From Mycolicibacterium sp. P1-5 (GTDB lineage Bacteria; Actinomycetota; Actinomycetes; Mycobacteriales; Mycobacteriaceae), in contig NZ_NPKT01000004.1 in the NCBI RefSeq assembly GCF_008329565.1, forward strand, positions 186,001-250,000: a stretch of 64,000 bases of DNA, in the 5' to 3' direction. Below are positions 47,435 to 59,256 of the stretch, one piece after another. Below the pieces are notes generated by a model. The model had not been told where the DNA came from, ran no database searches, and saw only the letters and a program-made list of their open reading frames with translations. Numbering within the stretch: position 1 is the stretch's first letter; every line of letters begins with the position of its first letter. A program made the position numbers and the translations under genes.

Positions 47435-47503
47435 GATACCGGCCCGGTCCGCTCAGTCACCGAGCGGCAACACTGCCCCGGTGGGAGGCGGCCGCTGAGC
47501 TAC

Positions 47504-48751
47504 TCAGTAATCGACCGGCTCGCGGATGATGGGGCAGGTCATACAGTGCCCGCCGCCGCGTCCGCGGCCCAGTTCGGCGCCGACGATTGTGATGACCTCG
47601 ACACCGGCCTTGCGCAGCAACGAATTGGTGTGCGTGTTGCGGTCGTAGGCGAGCACCACCCCCGGCTCGACGGCCACCAGGTTGTTGCCGCTGTCCCACT
47701 GCTGGCGTTCCGAGTCGTAGGCGGTGCCACCGGTTTCGACCACCCGCAGCGCTCCCAGGCCCAACGAGTTCGCGACGACCTCCACGAAGGGTTTGGTCTC
47801 CTCGATGACATCCACGCCGGGCGCCGAGTCACTGGGAAGCAGCGTGAAAGCCTGGATATTGTTCACGATTTCGGGGTAGATCGTCACCACGTCACGGTCG
47901 GCGAAGGTGAACACGGTATCGAGGTGCATGGCGGCTCGCAGCTTCGGCATGCCTGCCACAATGATCCTGTCCGCCGCACCTTCGGCGAACAGCTTGACCG
48001 CCACCTGGGTGATGGCTTGGCGTGACGTACGCTCACTCATCCCGATCAACACCACGCCATTGCCCGGCACCAATACGTCGCCGCCCTCGATGGTGGCCAT
48101 CCCCCAATGCTTTTCGGGATCACCCCACCACACCGTCGACCCGGCGAACTCCGGATGGAACTCGTAAATGGCCTTCATCAACAGCGTTTCGTCGTGGCGA
48201 GCCGGCCAGAACAGCGGATTGAGCGTCACACCGGAGTAGATCCAGCAGGTGGTGTCGCGGGTGTAGAGCGTATTGGGTAGCGGCGGCATCAGGTATTCGG
48301 TGATACCGGCATGCTCGCGAGCCAGGGCGCGGTAGCCCGCGCCGAGATCCACGGGTAGGTCACGGGTCGACAGCCCGCCGATCAAAAATTCGGTGAGCCG
48401 CCGCGCGGGCAGTTCGTCGAGGAATGATCTGGTGTCGTCGACCAGACCCACCCCTACTTCGTTAACGACGATTTTCCGGTCGAGCAGCCAGGTACGGGCC
48501 TCGGGGATATCCATCGTCTCGGTGAGCAGATTGTGCAGCTCGACCACCGCCACACCGCGGTCGCGCATCTTGTCCATGAAGTCGAAGTGGTCGCGACGTG
48601 CGTTCTGCACCCACAGCACGTCATCGAAGAGCAGGTCGTCACAGTTGGTCGGAGTCAATCGCTCGTGGGCCAGCCCGGGCGAACACACCAATACCTTGCG
48701 CAGCATGCCGACCTCAGAATGCACTCCATAAGAGTCCAACGGCTTGGTCAT
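47504..48751 (-). CDS. arcA: Arginine deiminase
   Basis: Hydrolyses arginine to citrulline and ammonia. The 415-residue protein shows [17 protein letters not shown], the substrate-guanidinium motif [36 protein letters not shown] and the nucleophile Cys403 in [15 protein letters not shown] 48751 was chosen; the long in-frame extension upstream is arginine-rich and not conserved in type. The genes for ornithine carbamoyltransferase and carbamate kinase are absent from this window. It follows the permease and antiporter genes in one operon. Confidence 0.95.
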   Translation of the reverse strand: MTKPLDSYGVHSEVGMLRKVLVCSPGLAHERLTPTNCDDLLFDDVLWVQNARRDHFDFMDKMRDRGVAVVELHNLLTETMDIPEARTWLLDRKIVVNEVGVGLVDDTRSFLDELPARRLTEFLIGGLSTRDLPVDLGAGYRALAREHAGITEYLMPPLPNTLYTRDTTCWIYSGVTLNPLFWPARHDETLLMKAIYEFHPEFAGSTVWWGDPEKHWGMATIEGGDVLVPGNGVVLIGMSERTSRQAITQVAVKLFAEGAADRIIVAGMPKLRAAMHLDTVFTFADRDVVTIYPEIVNNIQAFTLLPSDSAPGVDVIEETKPFVEVVANSLGLGALRVVETGGTAYDSERQQWDSGNNLVAVEPGVVLAYDRNTHTNSLLRKAGVEVITIVGAELGRGRGGGHCMTCPIIREPVDY

Positions 48752-48783
48752 CGGGTGATCCCTTCTGGTGATGTCGGGTGGAT

Positions 48784-50232
48784 TCAGATCTGAATCGTGC
48801 CGGTGGCCAGCGACACCACGCCGGCGATTGCGCCGAGAATGATGATCACGAACAGCGCGCCTTCGGCGGGTGAGAAGACCCGCAAATCGCGTTCTCGACG
48901 CGCCTTCCAGTAAAGAGCCGCACCCGGCGCATAGAGCAGGCACGACAGCACAAGATGCTCCCATCCCGCTGCGTAGACGAGGAACAGGGTGTAGATCGTC
49001 GCCAGTGCCGCAATGATCGTGTCGGGCACCAGTGATTTCCGGTCACCGTAGGTCTCCCTGGTGATCGTGAGCTTCAGCGCGTACCCGGCGGCCAGCAAAT
49101 AGGGTATGAGGGCCAGCGCCGAGGTCAGATCCAGCATGAAGTCGAGCGCGTCAGAGGTGAACAGCAGCAGGATCAGCAGCAGCTGCACCAAGCCGCCCGC
49201 CATGATCAGCGCAGCGACAGGCGCGCCGTTGGAATTCTCCTTAGCCAAGAACCTGGGCATGTCATCGGTCTTGGCCGGAATGTAGAGGATCTCGGCGGCC
49301 ATCAGCGTCCAGGCCAGATAGGCGCCCAACACCGACAAGATGACGCCAACCCGGATGAAGACCGAACCCCAGTGTCCAACAACCGATTCCAGGACAGATG
49401 CCATGGACGGCTGGGCGACGTTCGCCAATTCGGAGTGCGGCATCACACCATATGACACCAGGGTCACCAACATGAAAACGGCCAGCACCGAGAGGAATCC
49501 GATGAGCGTGGCGCGGCCTACATCCTCGCGCTTCCGTGCGAACCGGGAGTACACGCTGGCACCCTCGATCCCAAGGAACACGAACACCGTGATCAACATA
49601 GTGCCCTTGGCTTGTTCGAAAAGTGCTGTCCAGGAGTAGTTCCCGTCACCGCCCCAGAAGTTGTCCGCGAACATCCCGGCTCTGAACGCGATCGCGGCGA
49701 TCACAATGAACACCAGGATGGGCACGACCTTGGCGAACGTCGCGATTCGGTTGATGATCGCGGCTTCTTTGACCCCGCGCAGGATCAGGTAGAAGAACAG
49801 CCACACACCGATCGACGAACAGATCACTGCCACCACGGTGTCGCCGGCCCCGAGTGCGGGGAACAATGCACTCGTCGTCGTCATGATCAACACCCAATAA
49901 GAGGTGTTACCGGCACAGGCCGACGCCCAGAACCCGAACGCACTGTTGAAACCTACGTAGTCGCCGAAGCCCGCCTTGGCGTAGGCAAAGATACCGGCAT
50001 CCAGATCCGGCTTGCGAGTGGCCAGTCGCTGGAACACAAAGGCGAGCATCAACATTCCGGTGCCGGCGATGGTCCACGCGATCAGCGCGCCCGCGACACC
50101 CGATTCGGCGGCGAACCGACGGGGCAGCAGGAACACCCCGGACCCGATCATTGAGCCGATGACCATTGCGGTCAGCGTCGGCAGACTGACTTTCTGGACC
50201 TTGCCCTCGGCCGTTGTCTCGGTGCTGGTCAT
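48784..50232 (-). CDS. APC-family amino-acid permease, basic amino acid/antiporter type
   Basis: A 482-residue transporter with about 12 membrane helices. The N-terminal [26 protein letters not shown] carries the unwound-helix GSGVF substrate motif of APC transporters; [15 protein letters not shown] and [28 protein letters not shown] follow. Position just before arcA suggests arginine uptake or arginine/ornithine(citrulline) exchange (ArcD role). Its ATG overlaps the NhaC-type stop (ATGA). Confidence 0.9.
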   Translation of the reverse strand: MTSTETTAEGKVQKVSLPTLTAMVIGSMIGSGVFLLPRRFAAESGVAGALIAWTIAGTGMLMLAFVFQRLATRKPDLDAGIFAYAKAGFGDYVGFNSAFGFWASACAGNTSYWVLIMTTTSALFPALGAGDTVVAVICSSIGVWLFFYLILRGVKEAAIINRIATFAKVVPILVFIVIAAIAFRAGMFADNFWGGDGNYSWTALFEQAKGTMLITVFVFLGIEGASVYSRFARKREDVGRATLIGFLSVLAVFMLVTLVSYGVMPHSELANVAQPSMASVLESVVGHWGSVFIRVGVILSVLGAYLAWTLMAAEILYIPAKTDDMPRFLAKENSNGAPVAALIMAGGLVQLLLILLLFTSDALDFMLDLTSALALIPYLLAAGYALKLTITRETYGDRKSLVPDTIIAALATIYTLFLVYAAGWEHLVLSCLLYAPGAALYWKARRERDLRVFSPAEGALFVIIILGAIAGVVSLATGTIQI

Positions 50233-51716
50233 CTGTCCCCTCCCGCCTCCGGTATTCGTTGTAGGGGTGTGATTTTGAACCCAGTGAAACCATAGAGCAC
50301 GCTCAGCGCGGGACTGAGAAAGTTGAAGAACGCGAACGGGAGGTACACCAAAGTGGAGACTCCCAGTACGGCGCTCATGAATGCTCCGCACGAATTCCAG
50401 GGCACCAGAGGCGATGTCACCGTCGCACTGTCAGCTGCCAACCGGGACAGGTTCTGCGGGGCCAGCTCGCGCCGGGCGAACTCGGCCCGGAACATCCGGC
50501 TGGGCAGCACCAGTGCGATGTACTGGTCACCGGCTACGACGTTGAGGCCGAACCCGCACCCGAACACCGTCAGGAAGAGCCGTCCACGCGTGGTGGCACG
50601 TTCGATCATCGGGATAACCAATCGGTCGATGAAGCCCAGCCGTTCGAGCAACGCACCGAAGGTCACCGCGGCGATGATCAGCCAGATCGTCAGCAACATC
50701 GAGTCCATGCCGCCGCGGGACAACAACCGGTCGACGTCAGCGATGCCGGTGTTCGTCGAGAACCCGTTGGCCATCGTCTTCCACACCGCTTGTATCGATC
50801 CGATGACGACATCGCCACTGCCACCTATGCTTTGAACGAAACCGGCGACTACCGAACTCTGCAGGATCGTGGCCTGCAGACCGGCGAACAGGGCCGAGGC
50901 GAGCAGCGCCAACGACGCCGGTACCTTCCGGACGGAGAGCACCGCCAACAACACCAAGGGCAGCAGGTTGAGCGGGTTGATCCAGAAGACCTCACCGAGC
51001 TTGGCGAGTTCGATGTCTTCGACGACCTGACTACTCGGAGCGGGCCCGACGAGCCCTGCGATCGTGAAACCGACCGCCGCGAGCAGGAATGCCGGCACAC
51101 AGGTCCACATTTGGGCGCGGATGTGGGTGTAGAGGTCGACGCCGACCATTTGCGAAGTCAGGATCGTGGTCTCCGACAGCGGAGACAGCTTGTCACCCAG
51201 GTAGGCACCCGAGATCACCGCGCCGGCGGCGATCGCCGTTGACACACCGAGCACACCCGCAATACCGACTAGACCGACGCCGACCGTGGCGGTTGTAGTC
51301 CACGAGCTGCCAATCGACAACGCGACCGCACCGCAGATGACGGCCGTGGCCACATAAAAGTAGCCCGGCGAGAGCACCTGGATGCCGTAGTACACCAACG
51401 TCGGGATCGTGCCGGACAGGTTCCAGGTGCCGATGAGCGCACCGACTGCCAACAGGATGAACAACGCGGAAGTAATGGACGAAAGCGCACCCTGGCCGGC
51501 TTCTTGCACAGCCGTCCATTGATGGCCGTTCTTCATCCCGATGAGCGACGCCACGGCACAGCACAGGATCAGCGCGACCTGAATGGGGCCGTCGAGGGCA
51601 CCTAGGCCAAACAGTACCAACGAGGCCGCTATCAGCAGGGCGAGGACCGCCAGTGGTGTGATGGCGTCGAGCACCGACGGCGGTCTGGATTCCGCTGGCC
51701 TATCGGGATGCTCCAC
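50229..51716 (-). CDS. NhaC-family sodium/proton antiporter
   Basis: A 495-residue polytopic membrane protein of the NhaC family. GTWNLSGTIPTLVYYGIQVLSP, SIGSSWTTTATVGVGLVGIAGVLG, GAYLGDKLSPLSETT and ATVTSPLVPWNSCGAFMSAVLGV are family landmarks. First gene of the operon with the permease and arginine deiminase. It may balance protons or sodium against arginine metabolism; some NhaC relatives exchange organic substrates, so the cargo is not certain. GTG 51716, no strong ribosome-binding site. Confidence 0.88.
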   Translation of the reverse strand: MEHPDRPAESRPPSVLDAITPLAVLALLIAASLVLFGLGALDGPIQVALILCCAVASLIGMKNGHQWTAVQEAGQGALSSITSALFILLAVGALIGTWNLSGTIPTLVYYGIQVLSPGYFYVATAVICGAVALSIGSSWTTTATVGVGLVGIAGVLGVSTAIAAGAVISGAYLGDKLSPLSETTILTSQMVGVDLYTHIRAQMWTCVPAFLLAAVGFTIAGLVGPAPSSQVVEDIELAKLGEVFWINPLNLLPLVLLAVLSVRKVPASLALLASALFAGLQATILQSSVVAGFVQSIGGSGDVVIGSIQAVWKTMANGFSTNTGIADVDRLLSRGGMDSMLLTIWLIIAAVTFGALLERLGFIDRLVIPMIERATTRGRLFLTVFGCGFGLNVVAGDQYIALVLPSRMFRAEFARRELAPQNLSRLAADSATVTSPLVPWNSCGAFMSAVLGVSTLVYLPFAFFNFLSPALSVLYGFTGFKITPLQRIPEAGGDR

Positions 51717-51726
51717 GTTATCGCGA

Positions 51727-52557
51727 TTACAACTGGGCGAGAATCTGTTGCCGCTTGGCGGTGTACTCGGCCTCGGTGATCGAGCCGGTCGCACGCAATG
51801 TCTCGAGCTCCTGCAACCGCTGTGCCGTAGAGGCTTCCGGCATCTGCGGCGGCACGGGCGGCGGTGCCGCAGGAGCGGCGGCCGCGGGTTGTCCAGCTGC
51901 CGCCCGACGGACGACGGCCAATACTTGTTGGCGCGCAACAGGATTGGACCGGATGTCAATGGTGCCGTTCATCGGAACGCCGTTGGCCCGCAGGATCTGC
52001 ATGATCTCCATCAGCGGCTCGGCCTGCCCCCGCAGGTCGTAGGTTCTGTTGTCCTCGGCGAGGGTGAACTGCGCGGGCACCACGCCGGCGATCAAAGCGC
52101 TGGCGTTCCAGTCGATTTCGTACTTCTGCGTGTCCGGCTCGACGAGTGCGACCAGTTTGTGGGAATTGAGGATCTGCATGCGAGTCGGGCTCGACGCCAT
52201 GGACTGTTGGGCATCGAAGCCCTGGTACCCCGGGACGTCGAAATGCAAGTTCACCTTGATCATCTGTTGGTCGTTGACGAACCATGAGGTGTCGGAGATT
52301 CCGGTGATCTGTGCAAGTGTCAGAACCCCGCGCTGGCTGAGCTGCTCGTGCTGAGCCGCCGACTTCATGTTGGTGTTGGTCAGCCACAGGGCAGCAAGCA
52401 CGTCACCCGCGGTGATGAGCAAACCGACCCAGAACATCCACCCGATGTATGGCCGCGCGAACGGGCCGAGGGCGAAGTACACGATCAAGAAGATCGGACC
52501 GACCAGGCCGCCGAACAGCAACACGGTCAATTGCGCTTTGAGATACCGTCCCAACAT
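51727..52557 (-). CDS. SHOCT-domain membrane protein (Rv0686-like)
   Basis: A 276-residue protein with two N-terminal membrane helices (about residues 9-31 and 38-60), a mid-region of mixed strands and a C-terminal SHOCT motif (RLQELETLRATGSITEAEYTAKRQQILAQL region). A Pro/Ala-rich linker precedes the SHOCT segment. Position next to tuf matches Rv0686. Function unknown; SHOCT modules are usually short oligomerisation tails. Confidence 0.82.
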   Translation of the reverse strand: MLGRYLKAQLTVLLFGGLVGPIFLIVYFALGPFARPYIGWMFWVGLLITAGDVLAALWLTNTNMKSAAQHEQLSQRGVLTLAQITGISDTSWFVNDQQMIKVNLHFDVPGYQGFDAQQSMASSPTRMQILNSHKLVALVEPDTQKYEIDWNASALIAGVVPAQFTLAEDNRTYDLRGQAEPLMEIMQILRANGVPMNGTIDIRSNPVARQQVLAVVRRAAAGQPAAAAPAAPPPVPPQMPEASTAQRLQELETLRATGSITEAEYTAKRQQILAQL

Positions 52558-52660
52558 TTGCCATGTCCCTTCTCGGCCACAATGTCGGGATCAGACTAAC
52601 GCCACGACAGCGGATTGGGACCGCTTGTGCGACTCTGTTAAAACCCCTGCTGGCAGAGGC

Positions 52661-52957
52661 TTAGGGGGCCTGCAGTACACGGTCCAGCCCGGGAAGTCGT
52701 GGGGTCAGATCGTTCACGAATTCCTCGAGACCATTCTGTGCCGCCGGCCCCGGCGCCACAGGTGCCGTGGTGGCGATGGTGGCGGCGTGCTGAACGGGAG
52801 GTCTCGGGGACAAATGGTGGATGTCGACGCTGGCGGCGCTTACTCGCAGAACCGACACCACGATTCCGACCAGCACGATCATCAGCGCCGCGCCGCCGAA
52901 CAAGATCGACGGCGGGCATGTCGGCTGCTCGAATGCTTCAATCTCGCTGTCGTCCAC
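52661..52957 (-). CDS. Small single-pass membrane protein, unknown function
   Basis: A 98-residue protein with a short acidic N-terminus (MDDSEIEAFEQPTCPP), one membrane helix (SILFGGAALMIVLVGIVVSVL) and an external Pro/Ala-rich tail ending LPGLDRVLQAP. GTG 52957 was chosen because longer in-frame starts run into the tuf terminator hairpin. GTG 52966 is an alternative. Not recognised. Confidence 0.6.
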   Translation of the reverse strand: MDDSEIEAFEQPTCPPSILFGGAALMIVLVGIVVSVLRVSAASVDIHHLSPRPPVQHAATIATTAPVAPGPAAQNGLEEFVNDLTPRLPGLDRVLQAP

Positions 52958-53031
52958 CTGCCCCACCCCGCACTGCGATGCCGAAGCGTAGCACCGAAGC
53001 ACCGGCCCAAGCACGGCTTGAGGACAAACGA

Positions 53032-53063
53032 AAGCGGCGCCCACCCGAGGGTGAGCGCCGCTT
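53032..53063 (-). terminator. Terminator after tuf
   Basis: Nested inverted repeat: nine-base arms AAGCGGCGC/GCGCCGCTT with an inner CACCC/GGGTG stem and a two-base loop, 19 bases after the tuf stop. It should close the rpsL-rpsG-fusA-tuf operon. Confidence 0.8.
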
Positions 53064-53082
53064 CGTGCGACTTGTACCTAGA

Positions 53083-54273
53083 TCACTTGTGGATCTTGGT
53101 GACCCGGCCGGCGCCGACGGTGCGGCCACCTTCACGGATCGCGAAGCGCAGGCCCTCGTCCATGGCGACGGGCTGGATCAGCTTGACGGAGATGTCGGTG
53201 TTGTCACCGGGCATCACCATCTCGGTGCCCTCGGGGAGGGTCACCACGCCGGTCACGTCCGTGGTACGGAAGTAGAACTGCGGGCGGTAGTTGTTGAAGA
53301 ACGGCGTGTGGCGGCCGCCCTCGTCCTTCGACAGGATGTAGACGCTGCCGTCGAACTCGGTGTGCGGGGTGGTGGTGCCGGGCTTCACGACGACCTGGCC
53401 GCGCTCGACGTCCTCGCGCTTGACGCCACGAACCAGCAGACCGACGTTGTCACCTGCCTGGCCCTGGTCGAGCAGCTTGCGGAACATTTCCACACCGGTG
53501 ACCGTGGTCTTGGTGACGGTCGGCTTGATACCGACGATTTCGACTTCCTCGTTCACATTGACCACGCCACGCTCGACGCGACCGGTGACCACGGTGCCGC
53601 GGCCGGTGATCGTGAAGACGTCCTCGACGGGCATCAGGAACGGCTTGTCGGTGTCGCGGACCGGGTCCGGGATCGACTCATCGACGGCGTCCATCAGGTC
53701 CTCGACGGACTTGACCCACTTCGGGTCACCCTCGAGAGCCTTCAGCGCCGACACCTGGATGACGGGCGCGTCCTCGTCGAACTCCTGAGCGGCCAGCAGC
53801 TCGCGGACCTCCAGCTCGACGAGCTCGAGGAGCTCCTCGTCGTCGACCATGTCGGCCTTGTTGAGCGCCACCAGGATGTAGGGGACGCCGACCTGGCGGG
53901 CGAGCAGCACGTGCTCACGGGTCTGCGGCATCGGACCGTCGGTGGCGGCGACCACCAGAATCGCGCCGTCCATCTGGGCGGCACCGGTGATCATGTTCTT
54001 GATGTAGTCAGCGTGACCGGGGGCGTCGACGTGTGCGTAGTGACGCTTCTCGGTCTGGTACTCCACGTGGGAGATGTTGATCGTGATACCGCGCTGACGC
54101 TCCTCGGGCGCGTTGTCGATCTGGTCGAATGCGCGCGATTCGTTCAACTCCGGGTACTTGTCGTGCAGAACCTTGGTGATTGCTGCAGTCAGCGTGGTCT
54201 TGCCGTGGTCAACGTGACCGATGGTCCCGATGTTGACGTGCGGCTTCGTCCGCTCGAACTTCGCCTTCGCCAC
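53083..54273 (-). CDS. tuf: Elongation factor Tu
   Basis: GTPase delivering aminoacyl-tRNA to the ribosome, 396 residues. G1 GHVDHGKT (19-26), DAPGH, NKAD and the C-terminal barrel with [11 protein letters not shown] are intact. GTG start behind AGGAGGACACAGAA. Last gene of the str operon. Confidence 0.99.
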   Translation of the reverse strand: MAKAKFERTKPHVNIGTIGHVDHGKTTLTAAITKVLHDKYPELNESRAFDQIDNAPEERQRGITINISHVEYQTEKRHYAHVDAPGHADYIKNMITGAAQMDGAILVVAATDGPMPQTREHVLLARQVGVPYILVALNKADMVDDEELLELVELEVRELLAAQEFDEDAPVIQVSALKALEGDPKWVKSVEDLMDAVDESIPDPVRDTDKPFLMPVEDVFTITGRGTVVTGRVERGVVNVNEEVEIVGIKPTVTKTTVTGVEMFRKLLDQGQAGDNVGLLVRGVKREDVERGQVVVKPGTTTPHTEFDGSVYILSKDEGGRHTPFFNNYRPQFYFRTTDVTGVVTLPEGTEMVMPGDNTDISVKLIQPVAMDEGLRFAIREGGRTVGAGRVTKIHK

Positions 54274-54357
54274 TTCTGTGTCCTCCTGGACTTGTTGGTG
54301 CTTGCTAAAGCAGTTTTGATGTTTTCAGTTGTGGTCCGCCAAGCCGGCGAGTCAGGG

Positions 54358-56460
<2,103 letters not shown>

Positions 56461-56545
56461 GGCTAAATTCCCACTCTTTCGCTTGCTTGGTTCGGTGTAG
56501 TCATTGCGCCGAGCGACCGCGACACTGTGGCCGCCGGCGGTGCAA

Positions 56546-57016
56546 TCACCAGCGGTAGTGCGCGAAGGCCCGGTTTGCTTCGGCCATCTTGTGAACGTCC
56601 TCGCGTCGCTTCACAGCGGCGCCCAGACCGTTGCTCGCGTCGAGGAGTTCATTGGCGAGCCGCTCGATCATCGTCTTTTCGCGACGCTGCTTGGAGAAGC
56701 TGACCAGCCAACGCAAGGCCAGCGTGGTGGAGCGCTCGGGGCGAACCTCGACGGGGACCTGGTAGGTGGCGCCACCGACACGACGGCTGCGGACCTCGAG
56801 GGCCGGCTTGACGTTGTCCATCGCCCGCTTCAGCGTGACAACGGGATCCGTGCCGGTCTTCTCGCGAGCCTGCTCGAGTGCGCCGTAAACAATGCGCTCG
56901 GCCAGCGATTTCTTCCCGTCCAGGAGAACCTTGTTGACCAGCTGGGTGACCAGCTGGGACCCGTAGACCGGATCGTTGACCAGTGGACGCTTGGGAGCGG
57001 GACCCTTGCGCGGCAT
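56546..57016 (-). CDS. rpsG: Small ribosomal subunit protein uS7
   Basis: 30S head assembly protein, 156 residues. [29 protein letters not shown] and [28 protein letters not shown] are diagnostic. TGATG overlap with rpsL. Confidence 0.99.
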   Translation of the reverse strand: MPRKGPAPKRPLVNDPVYGSQLVTQLVNKVLLDGKKSLAERIVYGALEQAREKTGTDPVVTLKRAMDNVKPALEVRSRRVGGATYQVPVEVRPERSTTLALRWLVSFSKQRREKTMIERLANELLDASNGLGAAVKRREDVHKMAEANRAFAHYRW

Positions 57017-57390
57017 CAGCTCTTCTCCTTCTTCGCGCCGTAACGGCTACGGGCCTGCTTGCGGTTCTTGACGCCCTGGGTGTCCAGCGAGCCGCGAATG
57101 ATCTTGTAACGCACACCGGGGAGGTCCTTCACACGACCACCGCGCACCAGCACCATGGAGTGCTCCTGCAGGTTGTGGCCTTCACCGGGGATGTAGGCGG
57201 TGACCTCGACGCCGGTCGTCAGCTTCACGCGCGCCACCTTGCGAAGCGCCGAGTTCGGCTTCTTCGGAGTGGTCGTGTACACGCGGGTGCACACGCCGCG
57301 GCGCTGCGGGCTGCCCTTGAGGGCCGCGGTCTTCACCTTCGCGACCTTGTCGGTGCGACCCTTGCGGACCAGCTGCTGAATGGTTGGCAT
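57016..57390 (-). CDS. rpsL: Small ribosomal subunit protein uS12
   Basis: Decoding-centre protein, 124 residues. [29 protein letters not shown] and [14 protein letters not shown]. The two positions where streptomycin-resistance substitutions occur are both lysine (Lys43 and Lys88), the susceptible-type residues. First gene of the str operon. Confidence 0.99.
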   Translation of the reverse strand: MPTIQQLVRKGRTDKVAKVKTAALKGSPQRRGVCTRVYTTTPKKPNSALRKVARVKLTTGVEVTAYIPGEGHNLQEHSMVLVRGGRVKDLPGVRYKIIRGSLDTQGVKNRKQARSRYGAKKEKS

Positions 57391-57710
57391 TTACCGGCTT
57401 TCTGTCTCTCGTGCGTCTTTCAACGTTCTTCAAGTCTCTGTACTGCAGTTTTAGCCCTGCCGCGTACCCCGCTGCCGGGCGTGTCGCACACACCGCACAC
57501 CGTCTGAATCCGATGCATACTGGACATGCGAATTGGCCCGGCGTGCGCGCATGCGTTCCCGCAAGCGCCCCTATCGGCCAGGCACGAGCCTCCACGATAC
57601 CAGGCGCGGGACGCCCCTCCAAACTCGGAGCACGGCCCCTTATTGCAGGTCAACGCCGCAATGGCGGTGCCGGTTCCCGACAACCCGGATATCGGGTGCC
57701 CGACGGGAGG
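57391..57710 (-). promoter_or_regulatory. rpsL leader and candidate promoter
   Basis: This 320-base gap contains, on the minus strand, TTGGAG (57617-57622) and TATCGT (57594-57599) spaced by 17 bases, about 200 bases before the rpsL ATG. The same TTGGAG-N17 spacing is seen before rplN. No coding frame with convincing features was found in the remainder, and no clear terminator for the TetR gene on the other side. Confidence 0.35.
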
Positions 57711-58349
57711 TCAGTCGTGCGCTCCGCTGCGGTGGGCCATCCCCGAGGCCAGGCGCAGCACCATGTCCGAGAAAACGATGTCGGTGTCGACCATGTCCAT
57801 CACGCCGGTCATCTCCAGCAGGACGAACCCGTGCAACGCCGCCCAGAACTCGAGCGAGGCATAGAACGCGTCATCCCCGTCCAGGCCGTAGGAGGCCAGC
57901 ACCTCGATGACCGGCGCCGCTGCGGCGTACGTCGCGGCGGTGAACTCGGGATCGTCGCCGCCCAACGGCATCCGGGTGAACGCCGAGTAGCGGCCCGGGT
58001 GGTGGTGCGCGTAGCTGCGGTAGGCGCTGGCCATCGCGGTGACGGCGTCGTCGCGGGTGCGGCCCTGCCCGACGGTGGACAGCATCTGCAGGATGTCGTC
58101 GATGACGTGCATGCGAACGGTGCGCCGCAGATCTTCCAGGCTGTTGACGTGGTTGTAGAGCGACGGGCCCTTGGTGCCCAGCTGAGTGGCCAGCGCGTTG
58201 ATCGTCAGACCGTCCCAGCCCTCGCGGTCCAAGAAGGTCAGCGCCGCATTGACGATGACCTCGCGGCTCAGCTTGGCGGACCTCGCCGACGACCGGTTTC
58301 CGGCGCGCGGCCGGTCGGCCGCAGAGTCCGGTCCCGGCTCAGATGTCAT
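57711..58349 (-). CDS. TetR-family regulator with WHG-type C-terminal domain (Rv0681-like)
   Basis: A 212-residue regulator. SREVIVNAALTFLDREGWDGLTINALATQLGTKGPSLYNHVNSLEDLRRTV is the helix-turn-helix; EFWAALHGFVLLEMTGVMD carries the WHG-type ligand-domain motif. Two adjacent ATGs occur; 58349 is 7 bases after AAGGG. It sits upstream of rpsL as in M. tuberculosis and is divergent from the DUF3060 pair. Confidence 0.88.
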   Translation of the reverse strand: MTSEPGPDSAADRPRAGNRSSARSAKLSREVIVNAALTFLDREGWDGLTINALATQLGTKGPSLYNHVNSLEDLRRTVRMHVIDDILQMLSTVGQGRTRDDAVTAMASAYRSYAHHHPGRYSAFTRMPLGGDDPEFTAATYAAAAPVIEVLASYGLDGDDAFYASLEFWAALHGFVLLEMTGVMDMVDTDIVFSDMVLRLASGMAHRSGAHD

Positions 58350-58360
58350 CATGAGGCCCT

Positions 58361-58375
58361 TCGATGGTGGATCGA
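58361..58375. promoter_or_regulatory. Operator candidate between TetR and DUF3060 genes
   Basis: TCGAT-GGTGG-ATCGA is a perfect 5-5-5 inverted repeat, 12 bases upstream of the TetR ATG. Symmetry and place suggest autoregulation by the adjacent TetR protein. Confidence 0.4.
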
Positions 58376-58442
58376 CGAAGAACTCTAGTTGACCGAGCGG
58401 CCGCCACGTAGGCTCCAACTCGGGTTGGGTGGAAAGAGAGGC

Positions 58443-58835
58443 ATGTCGGTGAGCTGGGGACACCGCGGCTGCGCATTCGTCGCGACCTGCGTAGCCGCTC
58501 TGACGGCGGGGATCACCGGTACGGTCGCATCGCCGGTGGCGCACGCCAAGAACGGCGACACCCATATCGTCGGCGTCGGCATCGTGCAGACGGTCGACTG
58601 CAACGGCTCGACCTTGTTCATCAACGGCGCGGAAAATCAGATCACCGCGTTGGGCTCGTGCTGGGCCGTCACCACGCAGGGGTCGTCGAACACGGTGATC
58701 GCCGATAACGTCGTCAACGACATCACGGTCTACGGCTGGGACCAGACGGTTCTGTACAAGAGCGGCGAGCCATTCGTCCTCGACCGCGGCCGCGAGTTGG
58801 GAATGACGAACCGGATCGACCGCGTTCCGGCGTAA
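58443..58835 (+). CDS. Exported DUF3060 protein (Rv0680c-like)
   Basis: A 130-residue secreted protein: signal peptide to about residue 36 (ending PVAHA), then a short beta-repeat domain with GSTLFINGAENQITALGSCWAVTTQGSSNTVIADNVV, characteristic of DUF3060. ATG 58443 lies shortly after GGAAAGAG. Thirteen bases before a paralogous lipoprotein gene. Function unknown. Confidence 0.85.
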   Translation: MSVSWGHRGCAFVATCVAALTAGITGTVASPVAHAKNGDTHIVGVGIVQTVDCNGSTLFINGAENQITALGSCWAVTTQGSSNTVIADNVVNDITVYGWDQTVLYKSGEPFVLDRGRELGMTNRIDRVPA

Positions 58836-58848
58836 TCGCGAAGGACGG

Positions 58849-59253
58849 ATGCCGATGCACTCCCCCACAATGATCGCTGGGATCGGCGTTCTCGCCGCCC
58901 TCGCCGTGGCCGGCTGCGGATCGACCAGCAAGGAATCGCCGTCGCCGAGCGACACCGGGCGGAGCTCGGGAGCTCAGGTCGAGGTGGGCAACACCATCAA
59001 CTACGGCTCGTTCGGCACGACCGCCGAGATCGATTGCGCCGACGGCAAGTCGCTGAATGTTGGCGGTTCGAACAACACGCTGACGGTCAAGGGGACCTGC
59101 GCGTCGGTGAACATCGGCGGCGCGGACAACAAGATCACCTTCAATCAGATCGACAGGGAACTGTCGGTCGTCGGCCTCAACAACACGATCAATTACAAGG
59201 GCGAGCCGAAGGTGAACAACCTCGGTTCGGGCAACACCCTCAACAAGAGCTGA
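58849..59253 (+). CDS. DUF3060 lipoprotein (Rv0679c-like)
   Basis: A 134-residue lipoprotein with lipobox LAVAGC (Cys23), a Ser/Pro linker, and a beta-repeat domain built from NN-containing units (GGSNNTLTVKG, GGADNKITF, GLNNTINYKG, GSGNTLNKS). Paralogue of the preceding gene. Three bases separate it from the convergent crotonase gene. Surface location inferred; function unknown. Confidence 0.88.
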   Translation: MPMHSPTMIAGIGVLAALAVAGCGSTSKESPSPSDTGRSSGAQVEVGNTINYGSFGTTAEIDCADGKSLNVGGSNNTLTVKGTCASVNIGGADNKITFNQIDRELSVVGLNNTINYKGEPKVNNLGSGNTLNKS

Positions 59254-59256
59254 GCG

